45,087 nt of DNA, taken from positions 1 to 45,087 of the IMG/VR virus record IMGVR_UViG_3300044699_000065; one strand, given 5' to 3'. Every line of letters starts with the position of its first letter. Positions within the stretch are counted from its first letter, which is position 1. The stretch is from a virus. This document shows, in pieces, positions 28,613-34,499 of the stretch. The notes under the pieces were generated by a model. The model saw only the letters and a program-made list of their open reading frames with translations. It searched no databases and was not told the DNA's origin. The translations under genes and the position numbers were made by a program.

Positions 28613-28969
28613 ATGCTTAAGCGATCCCCGGCTCGGCCTCGACCTCGACCTCGAGCTCGTCACCGGCTCCACGAGCGGCGTCAGAGTGCCAAACTGGCGC
28701 GCCTCGTGGAGTCGCTGACGGGCGTCCTCGCCTCACTCGCTCATCTCACAAAACGTGTTCGGCGCCTCGAGCGCCAGGGAGTTCAAATGGACGCACGCAT
28801 TACCAAAGTCGTCGCGGAAATGAACGAAGAGACCAACGCCATTTCGGCCCGGATCGACAAGCTGATCGCAAGCGGCTCGTTGAGTGACGCGGATCTCGCG
28901 GAGCTGCAAGCTGTCAGCGATCGCCTGAAGACGCTCGGCGCGGATCCCGCGGATCCGATTCCGGCATAG
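28613..28969 (+). CDS. Small coiled-coil protein, start uncertain
   Basis: 118 aa from ATG 28613 or 60 aa from ATG 28788. The second start has a good AGGGAG 7 bases upstream; the first has only GGAAGG at about 13 bases. The long form opens with an improbable Arg/Pro run (PRPRPRARHRLHERR) and then a coiled coil (LARLVESLTGVLASLAHLTKRVRRLE). The short form (MDARITKVVAEMNEETNAIS, ending TLGADPADPIPA) resembles small phage coiled-coil proteins of unknown role found near tail fibers and lysis genes. Both products may be made. Confidence 0.6.
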   Translation: MLKRSPARPRPRPRARHRLHERRQSAKLARLVESLTGVLASLAHLTKRVRRLERQGVQMDARITKVVAEMNEETNAISARIDKLIASGSLSDADLAELQAVSDRLKTLGADPADPIPA

Positions 28970-29008
28970 GTTCAGGCGGGGCGCCGCGCGTGCGTCTGGG
29001 GATCGCTG

Positions 29009-29260
29009 GTGGTTTATTTGCCCCTCCTGGCGATGGTTGCGCGCGCGGTGCTCCGCTTGGTTGGTATGAGTGAAATCGAAGCACACCTCGAGGCGCAACT
29101 CAACGAGGCCGAGGCCGCGCTCAGGCGGGCTCGCGCGACGCTCGCGGCGATTGCGCTCACGGCGCGGAAGGCGCTCGCGGTGACGCCGAACCGGCTGCCG
29201 GCGGAACTCCTCGAGGAGATTGCCGATAAGGCCGCCGCGGAGCTCGAGGCCGCCGGCTAG
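29009..29260 (+). CDS. Small helical protein, start uncertain
   Basis: 83 aa from GTG 29009 (TGGGGA upstream) or 64 aa from ATG 29067, which has no ribosome site. The longer form adds a hydrophobic start (VYLPLLAMVARAVLRLVG) that could be a membrane anchor. The common part is one long helix pair (EAHLEAQLNEAEAALRRAR, LPAELLEEIADKAAAELEAA). Stop overlaps the next GTG start (TAGTG). Function unknown. Confidence 0.6.
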   Translation: MVYLPLLAMVARAVLRLVGMSEIEAHLEAQLNEAEAALRRARATLAAIALTARKALAVTPNRLPAELLEEIADKAAAELEAAG

Positions 29261-29730
29261 TGCCGCTCACCTTCACGACCGTCACGCGCGACGAATGGCT
29301 CGAGGCCCTTCGTGCGCACCTCGCGGCGTGCGACCCGCAGACCTCCCGTATTGATATTTGGGTCGCCACGCGCGAGGACCCGAGCGATCCCTCCGTGGCG
29401 GCCGCTGATGCCCAAGCCGGCATGACGATCACCATTACCCTGAACGGCGGCGCCGGCGCTGCGCAGTACGCGAGTCTCAGCCAGGCGATCCGGAAGTACG
29501 GCGTGCATGAGCAGGATTGCCAGGCGTTCTCTCTGGTGACGGACGTCGCGCCGGCGACGTACACGCGCTATACCGCGGAAGAGTGCACCTGTGGGTTTGC
29601 CGCGGTGCTGGATGGGCTCGGGCTCGAACCTATGACGACCTGGCAGTGTCGCGCGTGCGGGAGCGTGCAATCGCTGACGCTGTCGTACTGTCACCGCTGC
29701 GGCGCCGGTGCGCAGCTCGAGGAGTCATGA
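29260..29730 (+). CDS. Zinc-ribbon protein, unknown
   Basis: 156 aa; GTG start overlaps the preceding TAG and the end overlaps the next ATG (ATGA), so it is coupled on both sides. N-terminal ~100 residues are an alpha/beta domain (LTFTTVTRDEWLEALRAHL, MTITITLNGG). The C-terminus holds Cys pairs CTC (residues ~109-111), CRAC and CHRC (TWQCRACGS, SYCHRCGAG) that fit a zinc ribbon. No enzyme motif. Likely a DNA- or protein-binding accessory gene. Confidence 0.65.
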   Translation: MPLTFTTVTRDEWLEALRAHLAACDPQTSRIDIWVATREDPSDPSVAAADAQAGMTITITLNGGAGAAQYASLSQAIRKYGVHEQDCQAFSLVTDVAPATYTRYTAEECTCGFAAVLDGLGLEPMTTWQCRACGSVQSLTLSYCHRCGAGAQLEES

Positions 29731-29990
29731 GCCGGATCGGCACGCCGGCGCGGCCGCTGATCCGGCGCGTGAGTATGGAAGTACTCGAGCGGCACGTCTA
29801 CCGTGAGGTGGTCTGGTGGCCGGGCGATCGCTTCACCGTCGGGCTCGAGGAGGTTGAGACCCTCGAGCGCGAGGGCTGGGCGCGCCGGCGGATCGTCCGC
29901 CGGCCGCTGAAGCGGCCGAAGGCGGCCAAGCCGGATCCGCCGGCGGATCTGCAGGACACGAACGCGCAGTATCGGGGCTGGTTCAAATGA
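29727..29990 (+). CDS. Small basic protein, unknown
   Basis: 87 aa from ATG 29727 in an ATGA overlap with the previous gene. YREVVWWPGDRFTVGLEEVETLEREGW suggests a small beta-rich fold, and the end (RRPLKRPKAAKPDPP) is basic and disordered. It finishes in another ATGA overlap with the next small gene. Nothing specific recognised; the coupled overlaps and codon use are the support. Confidence 0.6.
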   Translation: MSRIGTPARPLIRRVSMEVLERHVYREVVWWPGDRFTVGLEEVETLEREGWARRRIVRRPLKRPKAAKPDPPADLQDTNAQYRGWFK

Positions 29991-30148
29991 CGACGATCCC
30001 AGACTGCCCGATCCCAGACTGCCCGGGCTGTGACACCGTCCGATCGCTGGCGCCGATCCTCGAGGCGCCGGGCTGGTTCGAGTGTTCCTGCTGCTGCTGG
30101 CGCGTGCGCGTCGCCGGCGGGATGATTGTCGAGACCCGGCCGCGCTAG
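29987..30148 (+). CDS. 53-residue cysteine-rich protein
   Basis: ATG 29987 overlaps the previous TGA; TAG at 30146-30148. The start contains a 15-bp tandem duplication (29997-30026) giving IPDCP twice; Cys-rich throughout (DCPGCD, WFECSCCCWRV), consistent with a tiny metal-binding protein. Last rightward gene before attP. Too short to place in a family; support comes from the overlap, Cys spacing and the fact that the same cluster has other small Cys proteins. Confidence 0.55.
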   Translation: MTTIPDCPIPDCPGCDTVRSLAPILEAPGWFECSCCCWRVRVAGGMIVETRPR

Positions 30149-30155
30149 GTTCGGC

Positions 30156-30177
30156 GGCCAACTTTGCGGCCAACTTT
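30156..30177 (+). repeat. Left pair of integrase arm-type repeats
   Basis: GGCCAACTTT at 30156-30165 and again at 30168-30177, 12 bp apart, same orientation. An identical pair lies on the other side of the attP core at 30385-30407. Paired direct repeats flanking a tRNA-derived core next to the integrase gene are the expected arrangement of arm sites bound by the integrase N-terminal domain. The region between left pair and core (30178-30290) is A/T-rich and holds no gene; IHF-type bending sites there are possible. Confidence 0.7.
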
Positions 30178-30290
30178 GGTACTTGTTACCCGCTATTTAT
30201 GAGCATCAACCGTCATAAAATGATCCGCCCGATTGTGGTGCATCTTTCCTGATTTCTTAACAAATCCCTCAATATTTTCGCGGTTTGTGG

Positions 30291-30343
30291 TGGTGCGCCC
30301 GCCGCGACTTGAACGCGGGACCCTCGGCTTAGAAGGCCGACGC
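30291..30343 (-). other. attP core: 3' half of tRNA-Arg(UCU)
   Basis: On the minus strand this reads as the anticodon arm, variable loop, T arm, acceptor 3' strand and CCA of a tRNA: anticodon stem-loop GCCGA-CTTCTAA-style loop (loop 30329-30335, anticodon TCT), T stem CGCG/CGCG with TTCAAGT loop (30302-30318), acceptor CGGGCGC (30295-30301), discriminator A and CCA (30291-30293). The 5' half (D arm and acceptor partner) is absent, so it is not a functional tRNA but the identity segment of a tRNA-targeting attP. Integration would rebuild the host tRNA-Arg gene. The intact core shows the sequence is the free, unintegrated form. Confidence 0.8.
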
Positions 30344-31495
30344 CACAGCACGCAATCTGCTGAGTTTAATCGACTTACGGCGCCGGCCAACTTTGGCGGC
30401 CAACTTTCCGCCGGATTCCTGTACTCGCGGCGTCGGCGCGGCCTTGAGCTGCGCCTGGCGGAGTTTCGTCAGCGCCTTGTCGAACGCGGCGACGGCCGCG
30501 GCGTCGACCTCTTGGTTCGCGGCGTCGGTGTAGCGGGCCGTGCACTTCGATCCCTTCGCATGGACGCCGAGCCGGCCGACGGTCGCGAGGTCGTGCGTGA
30601 CGCGGTAGATCTGGGATAGGAAGGTGTGCCGCGCGTCGTACATATGGACGCGCTTTGGATCGAGGCCGGCGCGCTTGCATCCGCGTTTGAAGCAGCGATT
30701 GAGCGCGCCGGTATTGAAGGGGCCGTACGCATTGGCCGCGTGGAACGCCTTGAAGGCCGCCAGGCCGTCGGGCGTCAACTCGAGGGTCCGGGCCTTGGCG
30801 CCCTTCCCTTTGGTCCTCGCCTCGACTCTGACGCTGCCCTTGCCGGTAAGGATGAGGTCGTGCGGCAGGATCTTTTTGAGGAGCGCTTGCGGGATGCCGG
30901 CGTACGCGATGACGCGCGCGCGGATCTTCGAGAGGCTCGTCTGTTTCGGGAGGCCTTTCTTCGTGCCCTTGCGGACGTCCGGCATCGCGGCGATCGCGCG
31001 CTCGAGCGCGGCATAGCCGATGTCGCGGGGCTCGGCCTCGGGCGGCTCGGGATTATAGGCGCCCTTCGTCGGGCTGACCTTCGTCGGATACATCAACGAG
31101 TAGAACGCGCGGAGCGCGGTGAACCGATGCCGCACGGTTTGAGGCTTGAGCGTTTCGTGAAGGCCTTGCAGGATGATGTCGATCTCCGCGGTGGTGACGG
31201 ACATCGGCGGCCGGTTCGCGCCGAGCTCGTGCGCCCATGCCTCGAGGTGCATCTTGCGCTCTTTGAGGGTCGGCATGTTCTTCCGGCGCTGCAGGTAGAC
31301 CTTAACCTTCTCGGCCAGGCCGCCGCCGGCGTCCGGCGTGCCGCCGTACTTTTCGATCTGTTCCTCTTGCCAGGCCTTCCGCTCCTCGAGCGGCGTCGCG
31401 AAGTCGAAGGTCTCGGTGTAGAGGTGCCCGTTGACACGCTGGTTCACCTCCCATTTGCCGCGGCGGATGCGCTGGCCCTTGAGTCTACGCGCCAT
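30329..31495 (-). CDS. int: Tyrosine-type site-specific integrase
   Basis: 388 aa from ATG 31493-31495. N-terminal arm/core-binding part (residues ~1-140: KWEVNQRVNGHLYTETFDFA, then helices ending TALRAFYSLM), catalytic part from ~190. Seen: the basic hairpin (RTKGKGAKARTLELTPDG), box II YDARHTF with Arg in an unusual Y-D-A-R rather than H-x-x-R setting, and LGVHAKGSKCTARYTDA with His and the nucleophile Tyr. The box I Arg is not evident: AGIPQALL stands where TGLRxxEL is usual, as in a subfamily of phage integrases I have seen. The last codons lie inside the attP core and the stop TAA is the TAA of the tRNA anticodon loop; the arm repeats 30385-30407 encode KLAAKV. It overlaps the upstream RHH gene by 11 bp. 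Confidence 0.88.
   Translation of the reverse strand: MARRLKGQRIRRGKWEVNQRVNGHLYTETFDFATPLEERKAWQEEQIEKYGGTPDAGGGLAEKVKVYLQRRKNMPTLKERKMHLEAWAHELGANRPPMSVTTAEIDIILQGLHETLKPQTVRHRFTALRAFYSLMYPTKVSPTKGAYNPEPPEAEPRDIGYAALERAIAAMPDVRKGTKKGLPKQTSLSKIRARVIAYAGIPQALLKKILPHDLILTGKGSVRVEARTKGKGAKARTLELTPDGLAAFKAFHAANAYGPFNTGALNRCFKRGCKRAGLDPKRVHMYDARHTFLSQIYRVTHDLATVGRLGVHAKGSKCTARYTDAANQEVDAAAVAAFDKALTKLRQAQLKAAPTPRVQESGGKLAAKVGRRRKSIKLSRLRAVASAF
30385..30407 (+). repeat. Right pair of integrase arm-type repeats (inside int)
   Basis: GGCCAACTTT at 30385-30394 and 30398-30407, 13 bp apart, same orientation as the left pair. These lie within the integrase coding sequence near its C-terminus, so protein-coding and DNA-binding roles share the same bases. 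With the left pair they frame the core almost symmetrically (about 113 bp and 42 bp away). Confidence 0.68.
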
Positions 31496-31673
31496 GTTCG
31501 GGCCTCCGTGCCCATTCAGTGAGCAGCTCGAGAATGAGCGCGCGAAGGCTGATCCCTTCGCGCGCCGCTTTGGTTTTGACGTCCGCCCACAAGCCGGCGG
31601 GGATCTGGTCGAGCAGGTAGCGCTTGCCGCTGTCGCCGTGCGGTTTGAAGTCGCGCGAGTATCCGCGTTTCAT
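31485..31673 (-). CDS. Small ribbon-helix-helix-like DNA-binding protein
   Basis: 62 aa from ATG 31671-31673, with GAGG about 10 bases upstream; longer upstream reading is Arg/Pro-rich non-protein-like sequence. KRYLLDQIPAGLWADVKTKAAREGISLRALILELLTEWA has a short strand followed by two helices, the ribbon-helix-helix pattern (as in Arc and plasmid antitoxin-type regulators). It sits just before and overlaps integrase, so it may regulate int or act as a recombination directionality factor. That role is inferred from position. Confidence 0.7.
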   Translation of the reverse strand: MKRGYSRDFKPHGDSGKRYLLDQIPAGLWADVKTKAAREGISLRALILELLTEWARRPEHGA

Positions 31674-31678
31674 CGGCG

Positions 31679-31906
31679 TTAGTCCTCGTGCCGATTGTTG
31701 AACGCGGCGATCGCCGCCGGCGGGAAGCCGAGCGCCTCGAGGCCGGCGGCGTCGCGGCGCTCGAGGCTGGCGAGGCAGCGCCGGCAGGTCACGGTCGCGC
31801 TGTCCATTGAGAGCTGGCCGCGGGCGCGGAGCGTGGCGGGGTAGTTCGCGCCGCACTCCGCGCCGATGTCGCGGTTGACGAAGTGGATCGGGCGGTTAGT
31901 CGACAT
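31679..31906 (-). CDS. Small Cys-containing protein, unknown
   Basis: 75 aa from ATG 31904-31906 with GAGAGGCGGA upstream. IHFVNRDIGAECGANYP, then VTCRRCLASLERRD: one CxxC pair and a separate Cys plus His. This 'H-vn---g--CG----------VTC-RCL--L' pattern is common in short phage and plasmid zinc-binding proteins of unknown role. Overlaps the upstream gene by 11 bp and is 5 bases from the RHH gene, so it is in the same leftward operon. Confidence 0.7.
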   Translation of the reverse strand: MSTNRPIHFVNRDIGAECGANYPATLRARGQLSMDSATVTCRRCLASLERRDAAGLEALGFPPAAIAAFNNRHED

Positions 31907-32225
31907 ATTCCGCCTCTCCGACGTTCGCCCATTCCGCGATCCGATCGTCCTCCTCGAACCAATCGACGACCTGCTCGATGATCGTCGCTGACCCGAACGC
32001 GCTCGCCTTGTGGTGCGCGACGGCCTTCGCCTTGCGGCGCGCCTTCGCCTTCTCGCTGACCGGGAAGATCCAGCAGCGATAGTACACATCGGTATCAATG
32101 TCAATGTCGTAGTTGCCGCCGGCCGCCTTGACGAGCGCGCCGGCCTTGACGAGCGCGACCTCGACCTCGAGGCGGCGCGCGCCGAGCTCCTCGAATGTCA
32201 TCCCTGGGTAGACTCGAACCTGCAT
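31896..32225 (-). CDS. Unknown protein, first gene of leftward operon
   Basis: 109 aa from ATG 32223-32225, chosen because GGAGG stands 9 bases upstream and the promoter at 32245-32273 is just beyond. MQVRVYPGMTFEELGARRLE is a small alpha/beta start; GNYDIDIDTDVYYRCWIFPVSEKAKARRKAKAVAHH gives a beta hairpin then a basic helix; the end (IIEQVVDWFEEDDRIAEW) is an acidic helix. No family recognised. First gene after a near-consensus sigma-70 promoter. Confidence 0.72.
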   Translation of the reverse strand: MQVRVYPGMTFEELGARRLEVEVALVKAGALVKAAGGNYDIDIDTDVYYRCWIFPVSEKAKARRKAKAVAHHKASAFGSATIIEQVVDWFEEDDRIAEWANVGEAEYVD

Positions 32226-32244
32226 ATCTCTAACCTCCAACGCT

Positions 32245-32278
32245 AGTGTAGCATAGAATCATATGATTGTCAAATCAT
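32245..32278 (-). promoter_or_regulatory. Near-consensus sigma-70 promoter with overlapping palindromic operator
   Basis: Minus strand: -35 TTGACA (32268-32273), 17-bp spacer, -10 TACACT (32245-32250), then the ribosome site and start of the 32225 gene. Two inverted repeats cover it: AATCATATGATT (32257-32268, perfect 12-bp palindrome) and ATGATT-N4-AATCAT (32263-32278). The A/T-rich patch stands out against the G/C-rich surroundings. This drives the integrase-side operon and is probably repressor-controlled. The operators do not match the GGTTAG sites of the immunity region, so a different regulator is implied. Confidence 0.75.
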
Positions 32279-32292
32279 AGGATTGTGCCGTG

Positions 32293-32631
32293 CTACGCCT
32301 GGCGGCGGGGGAGGGCTCGGTCGCAGAGCGCGCAGACGCCGGCCTCGTTCCATTCCTCGCACTCGTGTCCGGCGCCGGCCGCGACGTCGGCGCGCATTTG
32401 GGCGAGCAGGTTGGGCGCGAACACGGTCGACGGCGCGTCGAGCGCCGCGCGGAGGAGCTCGAGCCAGTGCTCGATCGTTTCGATGGTCGTCACGAGTTTG
32501 CGCTGCGCGTCGCCGGCCGGCAGGCTGACGGTCCAGTCGAGCGCGGCGCGATACGCGCCGAGGGCGGCCTCGGCGCGTTCGGCCGCGAGGTACAGGTAGC
32601 GCGGCGATTTCTTCCGCGGCGGTTTCGCCAA
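32293..32631 (-). CDS. Small protein with C-terminal Cys motif, unknown
   Basis: 112 aa using a TTG start (32629-32631) with GGAG 8 bases upstream. YLYLAAERAEAALGAYRAAL and LVTTIETIEHWLELLRAAL are helices; the C-terminus HECEEWNEAGVCALCDRAL has C/H spacing for one zinc. Stop is 18 bases from the start of the promoter region, so it ends the right half of the leftward operon. Unknown function. Confidence 0.6.
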   Translation of the reverse strand: MAKPPRKKSPRYLYLAAERAEAALGAYRAALDWTVSLPAGDAQRKLVTTIETIEHWLELLRAALDAPSTVFAPNLLAQMRADVAAGAGHECEEWNEAGVCALCDRALPRRQA

Positions 32632-32635
32632 TGTG

Positions 32636-32806
32636 TCAGCTCCAGTACAGCGCCAGGCCGCCGACGCCGACGACGATCGCGCCGATGACGGCGGCGATCG
32701 CGAGCGGGTCCGCGTGCCCGTCGATCAGCAGCTTCGCGGTGACGCTGCCGCCGGCGGCGAGCACGGTTAGGATCGTGACTTTCGTGTTGGAGTGCATCCA
32801 TTCCAT
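32636..32806 (-). CDS. Small membrane protein, 56 residues
   Basis: ATG 32804-32806, weak GGTG upstream. Two hydrophobic segments: KVTILTVLAAGGSVTAKLLI and LAIAAVIGAIVVGVGGLALYW. Short two-TM proteins in lysogeny-side operons include superinfection-exclusion proteins and holin-like peptides; nothing here decides. It is separated from the next gene by only 4 bases. Confidence 0.6.
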   Translation of the reverse strand: MEWMHSNTKVTILTVLAAGGSVTAKLLIDGHADPLAIAAVIGAIVVGVGGLALYWS

Positions 32807-32861
32807 TGAGTGACACCTGTTCTCTGGTGACGGGGAAGCGCGACGCGCGTCGTTGTGGCGG

Positions 32862-33074
32862 TTACGCCGGGCTGCTTTCGTTGCCGCTGCTGTCGCCGCT
32901 GTCGTCGGATCGGTCGCGCGGCGCGGTCCCGCCGTTCTGGTACACGAAGCTCCAATCCCACAACCGTTTGGCCGACAAGGTATGGAGATGCTCGCTCGGG
33001 TGGTGCTGAAAATAGACGGTGAGGAGTTCGTCATAGCAATCGTGGAGGCGATGCCCATTCGGTTCGTCCATCAT
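32862..33074 (-). CDS. Small acidic/His-rich protein, unknown
   Basis: 70 aa from ATG 33072-33074, overlapping the end of the upstream gene (ATGA-type overlap). RLHDCYDELLTVYFQHHPSE, LHTLSAKRLWDWSFVYQ then a disordered Asp/Ser tail. Codon use and coupling support a real gene; no family recognised. Confidence 0.55.
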   Translation of the reverse strand: MMDEPNGHRLHDCYDELLTVYFQHHPSEHLHTLSAKRLWDWSFVYQNGGTAPRDRSDDSGDSSGNESSPA

Positions 33075-33445
33075 TTCGCACGCTCCAAGGCTTGTTGTGT
33101 TTCAAACCATCGGCGCAGGCGAGAATCGCGCGGGCCGACGGCGACGAGATCCGCGTTGCGTTCGTGATCGAGTTGCGCCTTCGCCAGGCGGAGGCGTTGC
33201 GCCGGCGCCATCGGCGCTCGTGGCGGCAGCGTGGGGAGGGCCTGCGTGGGGTCCACGCTCAAGGCTCGCAGCGCGACATCGACATAGCCGCTGACGGCCT
33301 CGGCGATCGGCGGGCAAACGTGTTCAATCCAATGCACCTTTTCCGTGAGGCTCGGCGCCGCGTGCGCTGTCCATGACCGGAGTAAGGGAAGCACCGTCGC
33401 CGGCCCTTTCCGCCGGGGGCGTGCGCGTTCGGGGGCGCGATCCAT
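33071..33445 (-). CDS. Unknown protein in repressor operon
   Basis: 124 aa from ATG 33443-33445 with GAGGG 6 bases upstream. Basic start (RAPERARPRRKGP), then helices (SLTEKVHWIEHVCPPIAEAV, YVDVALRALSVDP) and a charged end (QRLRLAKAQLDHERNADLVAVG). Lies 45 bases downstream of the repressor stop, likely co-transcribed with it and made in the lysogen. No family recognised, so a lysogenic accessory role is only a positional guess. Confidence 0.6.
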   Translation of the reverse strand: MDRAPERARPRRKGPATVLPLLRSWTAHAAPSLTEKVHWIEHVCPPIAEAVSGYVDVALRALSVDPTQALPTLPPRAPMAPAQRLRLAKAQLDHERNADLVAVGPRDSRLRRWFETQQALERAK

Positions 33446-33490
33446 CTGTCACCCTCTTTCTCGACGACGTCGTGCGTGCGTCTTAAGGCC

Positions 33491-34135
33491 TCATGCTTTG
33501 TGAACCTTCTTAGCTTTGCGCGCGACGTTCGGCACCGCCTTCGGCGGCGGCGCGGGCACCGGGAGGGGTGCAGGCGGCGTGGCTTTAATCAAGTTCGTTA
33601 ACGCGGCGATCAACTGACTCACGGTGTACCGGGCCGGCGCGTCCAAGCTGAGTAACTGCTCGGCGACGTCCGTCACATCGGCCGAGAGCTGCAGGCGGCG
33701 ATCATGCGGTTGCTGGCGCGCTTGGAGGACGCCGATCGTGTGTTGTTTCACAGTCAACCCCGCATGATGAAACATCTGGGCGACGCGGAGGTCGTCCTCT
33801 GTCAAGTCCTTTAACAGTGGATGATCAGGTTTGATCCGCTGCCCGCCGACGAGTTCCTCGGGCGTCATCCCGAGCTTCTCGACCAATTTATCGATCGTAT
33901 CTTGGCTCGGCTGCTGCGCGGCTCCTTCCAGCGCCCGCAGCGTGGTCCGCGTGATCCCGACATATTCACAAAACGCCGAGCGCGTGCCGAACGCCAGGCG
34001 TTTCTCGCGAACAAGCTTTGCGAATGCGGCTAACCGGTCCGGGGACATACTGTGCCCATTTTTGGCACTCGGCGGACGGCGGTCAAGTTGCACCGGCGCG
34101 AATTTTCTGAACGATTCCGACGTGGTTAGCGACAT
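33491..34135 (-). CDS. XRE-family repressor, CI-like
   Basis: 214 aa from ATG 34133-34135, or 185 aa from ATG 34046-34048; neither has a clear ribosome site. An XRE helix-turn-helix covers residues ~32-95 (FAKLVREKRLAFGTRSAFCE, VGITRTTLRALEGAAQQPS, TIDKLVEKLGMTPEELVGG). The middle (DLTEDDLRVAQMFHHAGLTVKQH) and a Pro/Ala/Lys-rich tail follow; there is no S24 peptidase motif, so it would not be a self-cleaving LexA-type repressor. It is divergent from a second XRE gene across five GGTTAG sites and is the likely lysogeny repressor. The promoter at 34154-34182 leaves a leader of only about 12 bases before the upstream start, which favours that start. Confidence 0.8.
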   Translation of the reverse strand: MSLTTSESFRKFAPVQLDRRPPSAKNGHSMSPDRLAAFAKLVREKRLAFGTRSAFCEYVGITRTTLRALEGAAQQPSQDTIDKLVEKLGMTPEELVGGQRIKPDHPLLKDLTEDDLRVAQMFHHAGLTVKQHTIGVLQARQQPHDRRLQLSADVTDVAEQLLSLDAPARYTVSQLIAALTNLIKATPPAPLPVPAPPPKAVPNVARKAKKVHKA

Positions 34136-34153
34136 GAACGATCTGGTTAGGCA

Positions 34154-34182
34154 GTATTACATATTCAGTTGACAGCGGACAA
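34154..34182 (-). promoter_or_regulatory. Leftward promoter of repressor gene
   Basis: Minus strand: -35 TTGTCC (34177-34182), 17-bp spacer, -10 TAATAC (34154-34159). Predicted start about 34147, inside the operator at 34145-34150 and about 12 bases before the repressor ATG, giving a nearly leaderless message. It shares DNA with the rightward -35 at 34169, so the two promoters would compete. Confidence 0.6.
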
Positions 34183-34197
34183 GAGAATATCCATAAT
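34169..34197 (+). promoter_or_regulatory. Rightward early promoter
   Basis: -35 TTGACA (34169-34174), 17-bp spacer, -10 CATAAT (34192-34197). Predicted start near 34204, just before the operator at 34207-34212. A second possible -10, TATACT at 34239-34244, lacks a good -35. It drives the Cro-like gene and the overlapping early operon to its right. Confidence 0.72.
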
Positions 34198-34262
34198 GAC
34201 CCGATTGGTTAGTCACTATGACTAGAACACAGAGTGTGTATACTAACCAAACTGGTTAACCA

Positions 34263-34499
34263 ATGATGGATCTCAGGATCGCGCGCCGGATTGCCCGGCT
34301 CACGCAACGCGAGCTCGCGACCAAGGCCGGCGTCGATGACTCCTTTATTTCGATGTTGGAAAACGGCAAGCGGGACATCTACGCGACCGACTACCGGACC
34401 GTCGTGCGGATCGCGCGCGCGTTGAACATTACGCCGGATGAGCTGTTTCCGGTCGATGAACTATTTCCCGTCGGCGACGACGCGAAGGGGGCCGCATGA
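34263..34499 (+). CDS. XRE-family small regulator, Cro-like
   Basis: 78 aa from ATG 34263, or 77 aa from the next ATG 34266; no ribosome site, since the palindrome GGTTAACC abuts the start. The whole protein is one helix-turn-helix domain: LRIARRIARLTQRELATKAG, VDDSFISMLENGKRDI, TVVRIARALNITPDELFPV. Divergent from the larger XRE gene and first in the rightward early operon, it is placed like Cro. A repeated DELFPVDELFPV at the end reflects a short in-frame duplication. It overlaps the next gene by an ATGA. Confidence 0.8.
   Translation: MMDLRIARRIARLTQRELATKAGVDDSFISMLENGKRDIYATDYRTVVRIARALNITPDELFPVDELFPVGDDAKGAA

Larger units (their letters stand above)
34124..34261. promoter_or_regulatory. 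Operator array of the immunity switch (GGTTAG sites)
   Basis: Five related sites: GGTTAG at 34124-34129, 34145-34150 (21 bp apart, two helical turns) and 34207-34212; its complement CTAACC at 34243-34248; and the palindrome GGTTAACC at 34254-34261. Bases before the core are usually T (TGGTTAG). They overlap the transcription starts of both divergent regulator genes and the repressor's own first codons, as expected for a repressor/Cro pair competing for the same DNA. Confidence 0.75.

Noticed and set aside
29009-29066. Separate short membrane peptide before the 29067 ATG
   Set aside because: It is in frame with and continuous into the 29009-29260 gene, so it is better treated as an alternative start.
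30291-30343. Functional tRNA-Arg gene
   Set aside because: Only the 3' half is present; the D arm and 5' acceptor strand are missing, so it is an attP core.
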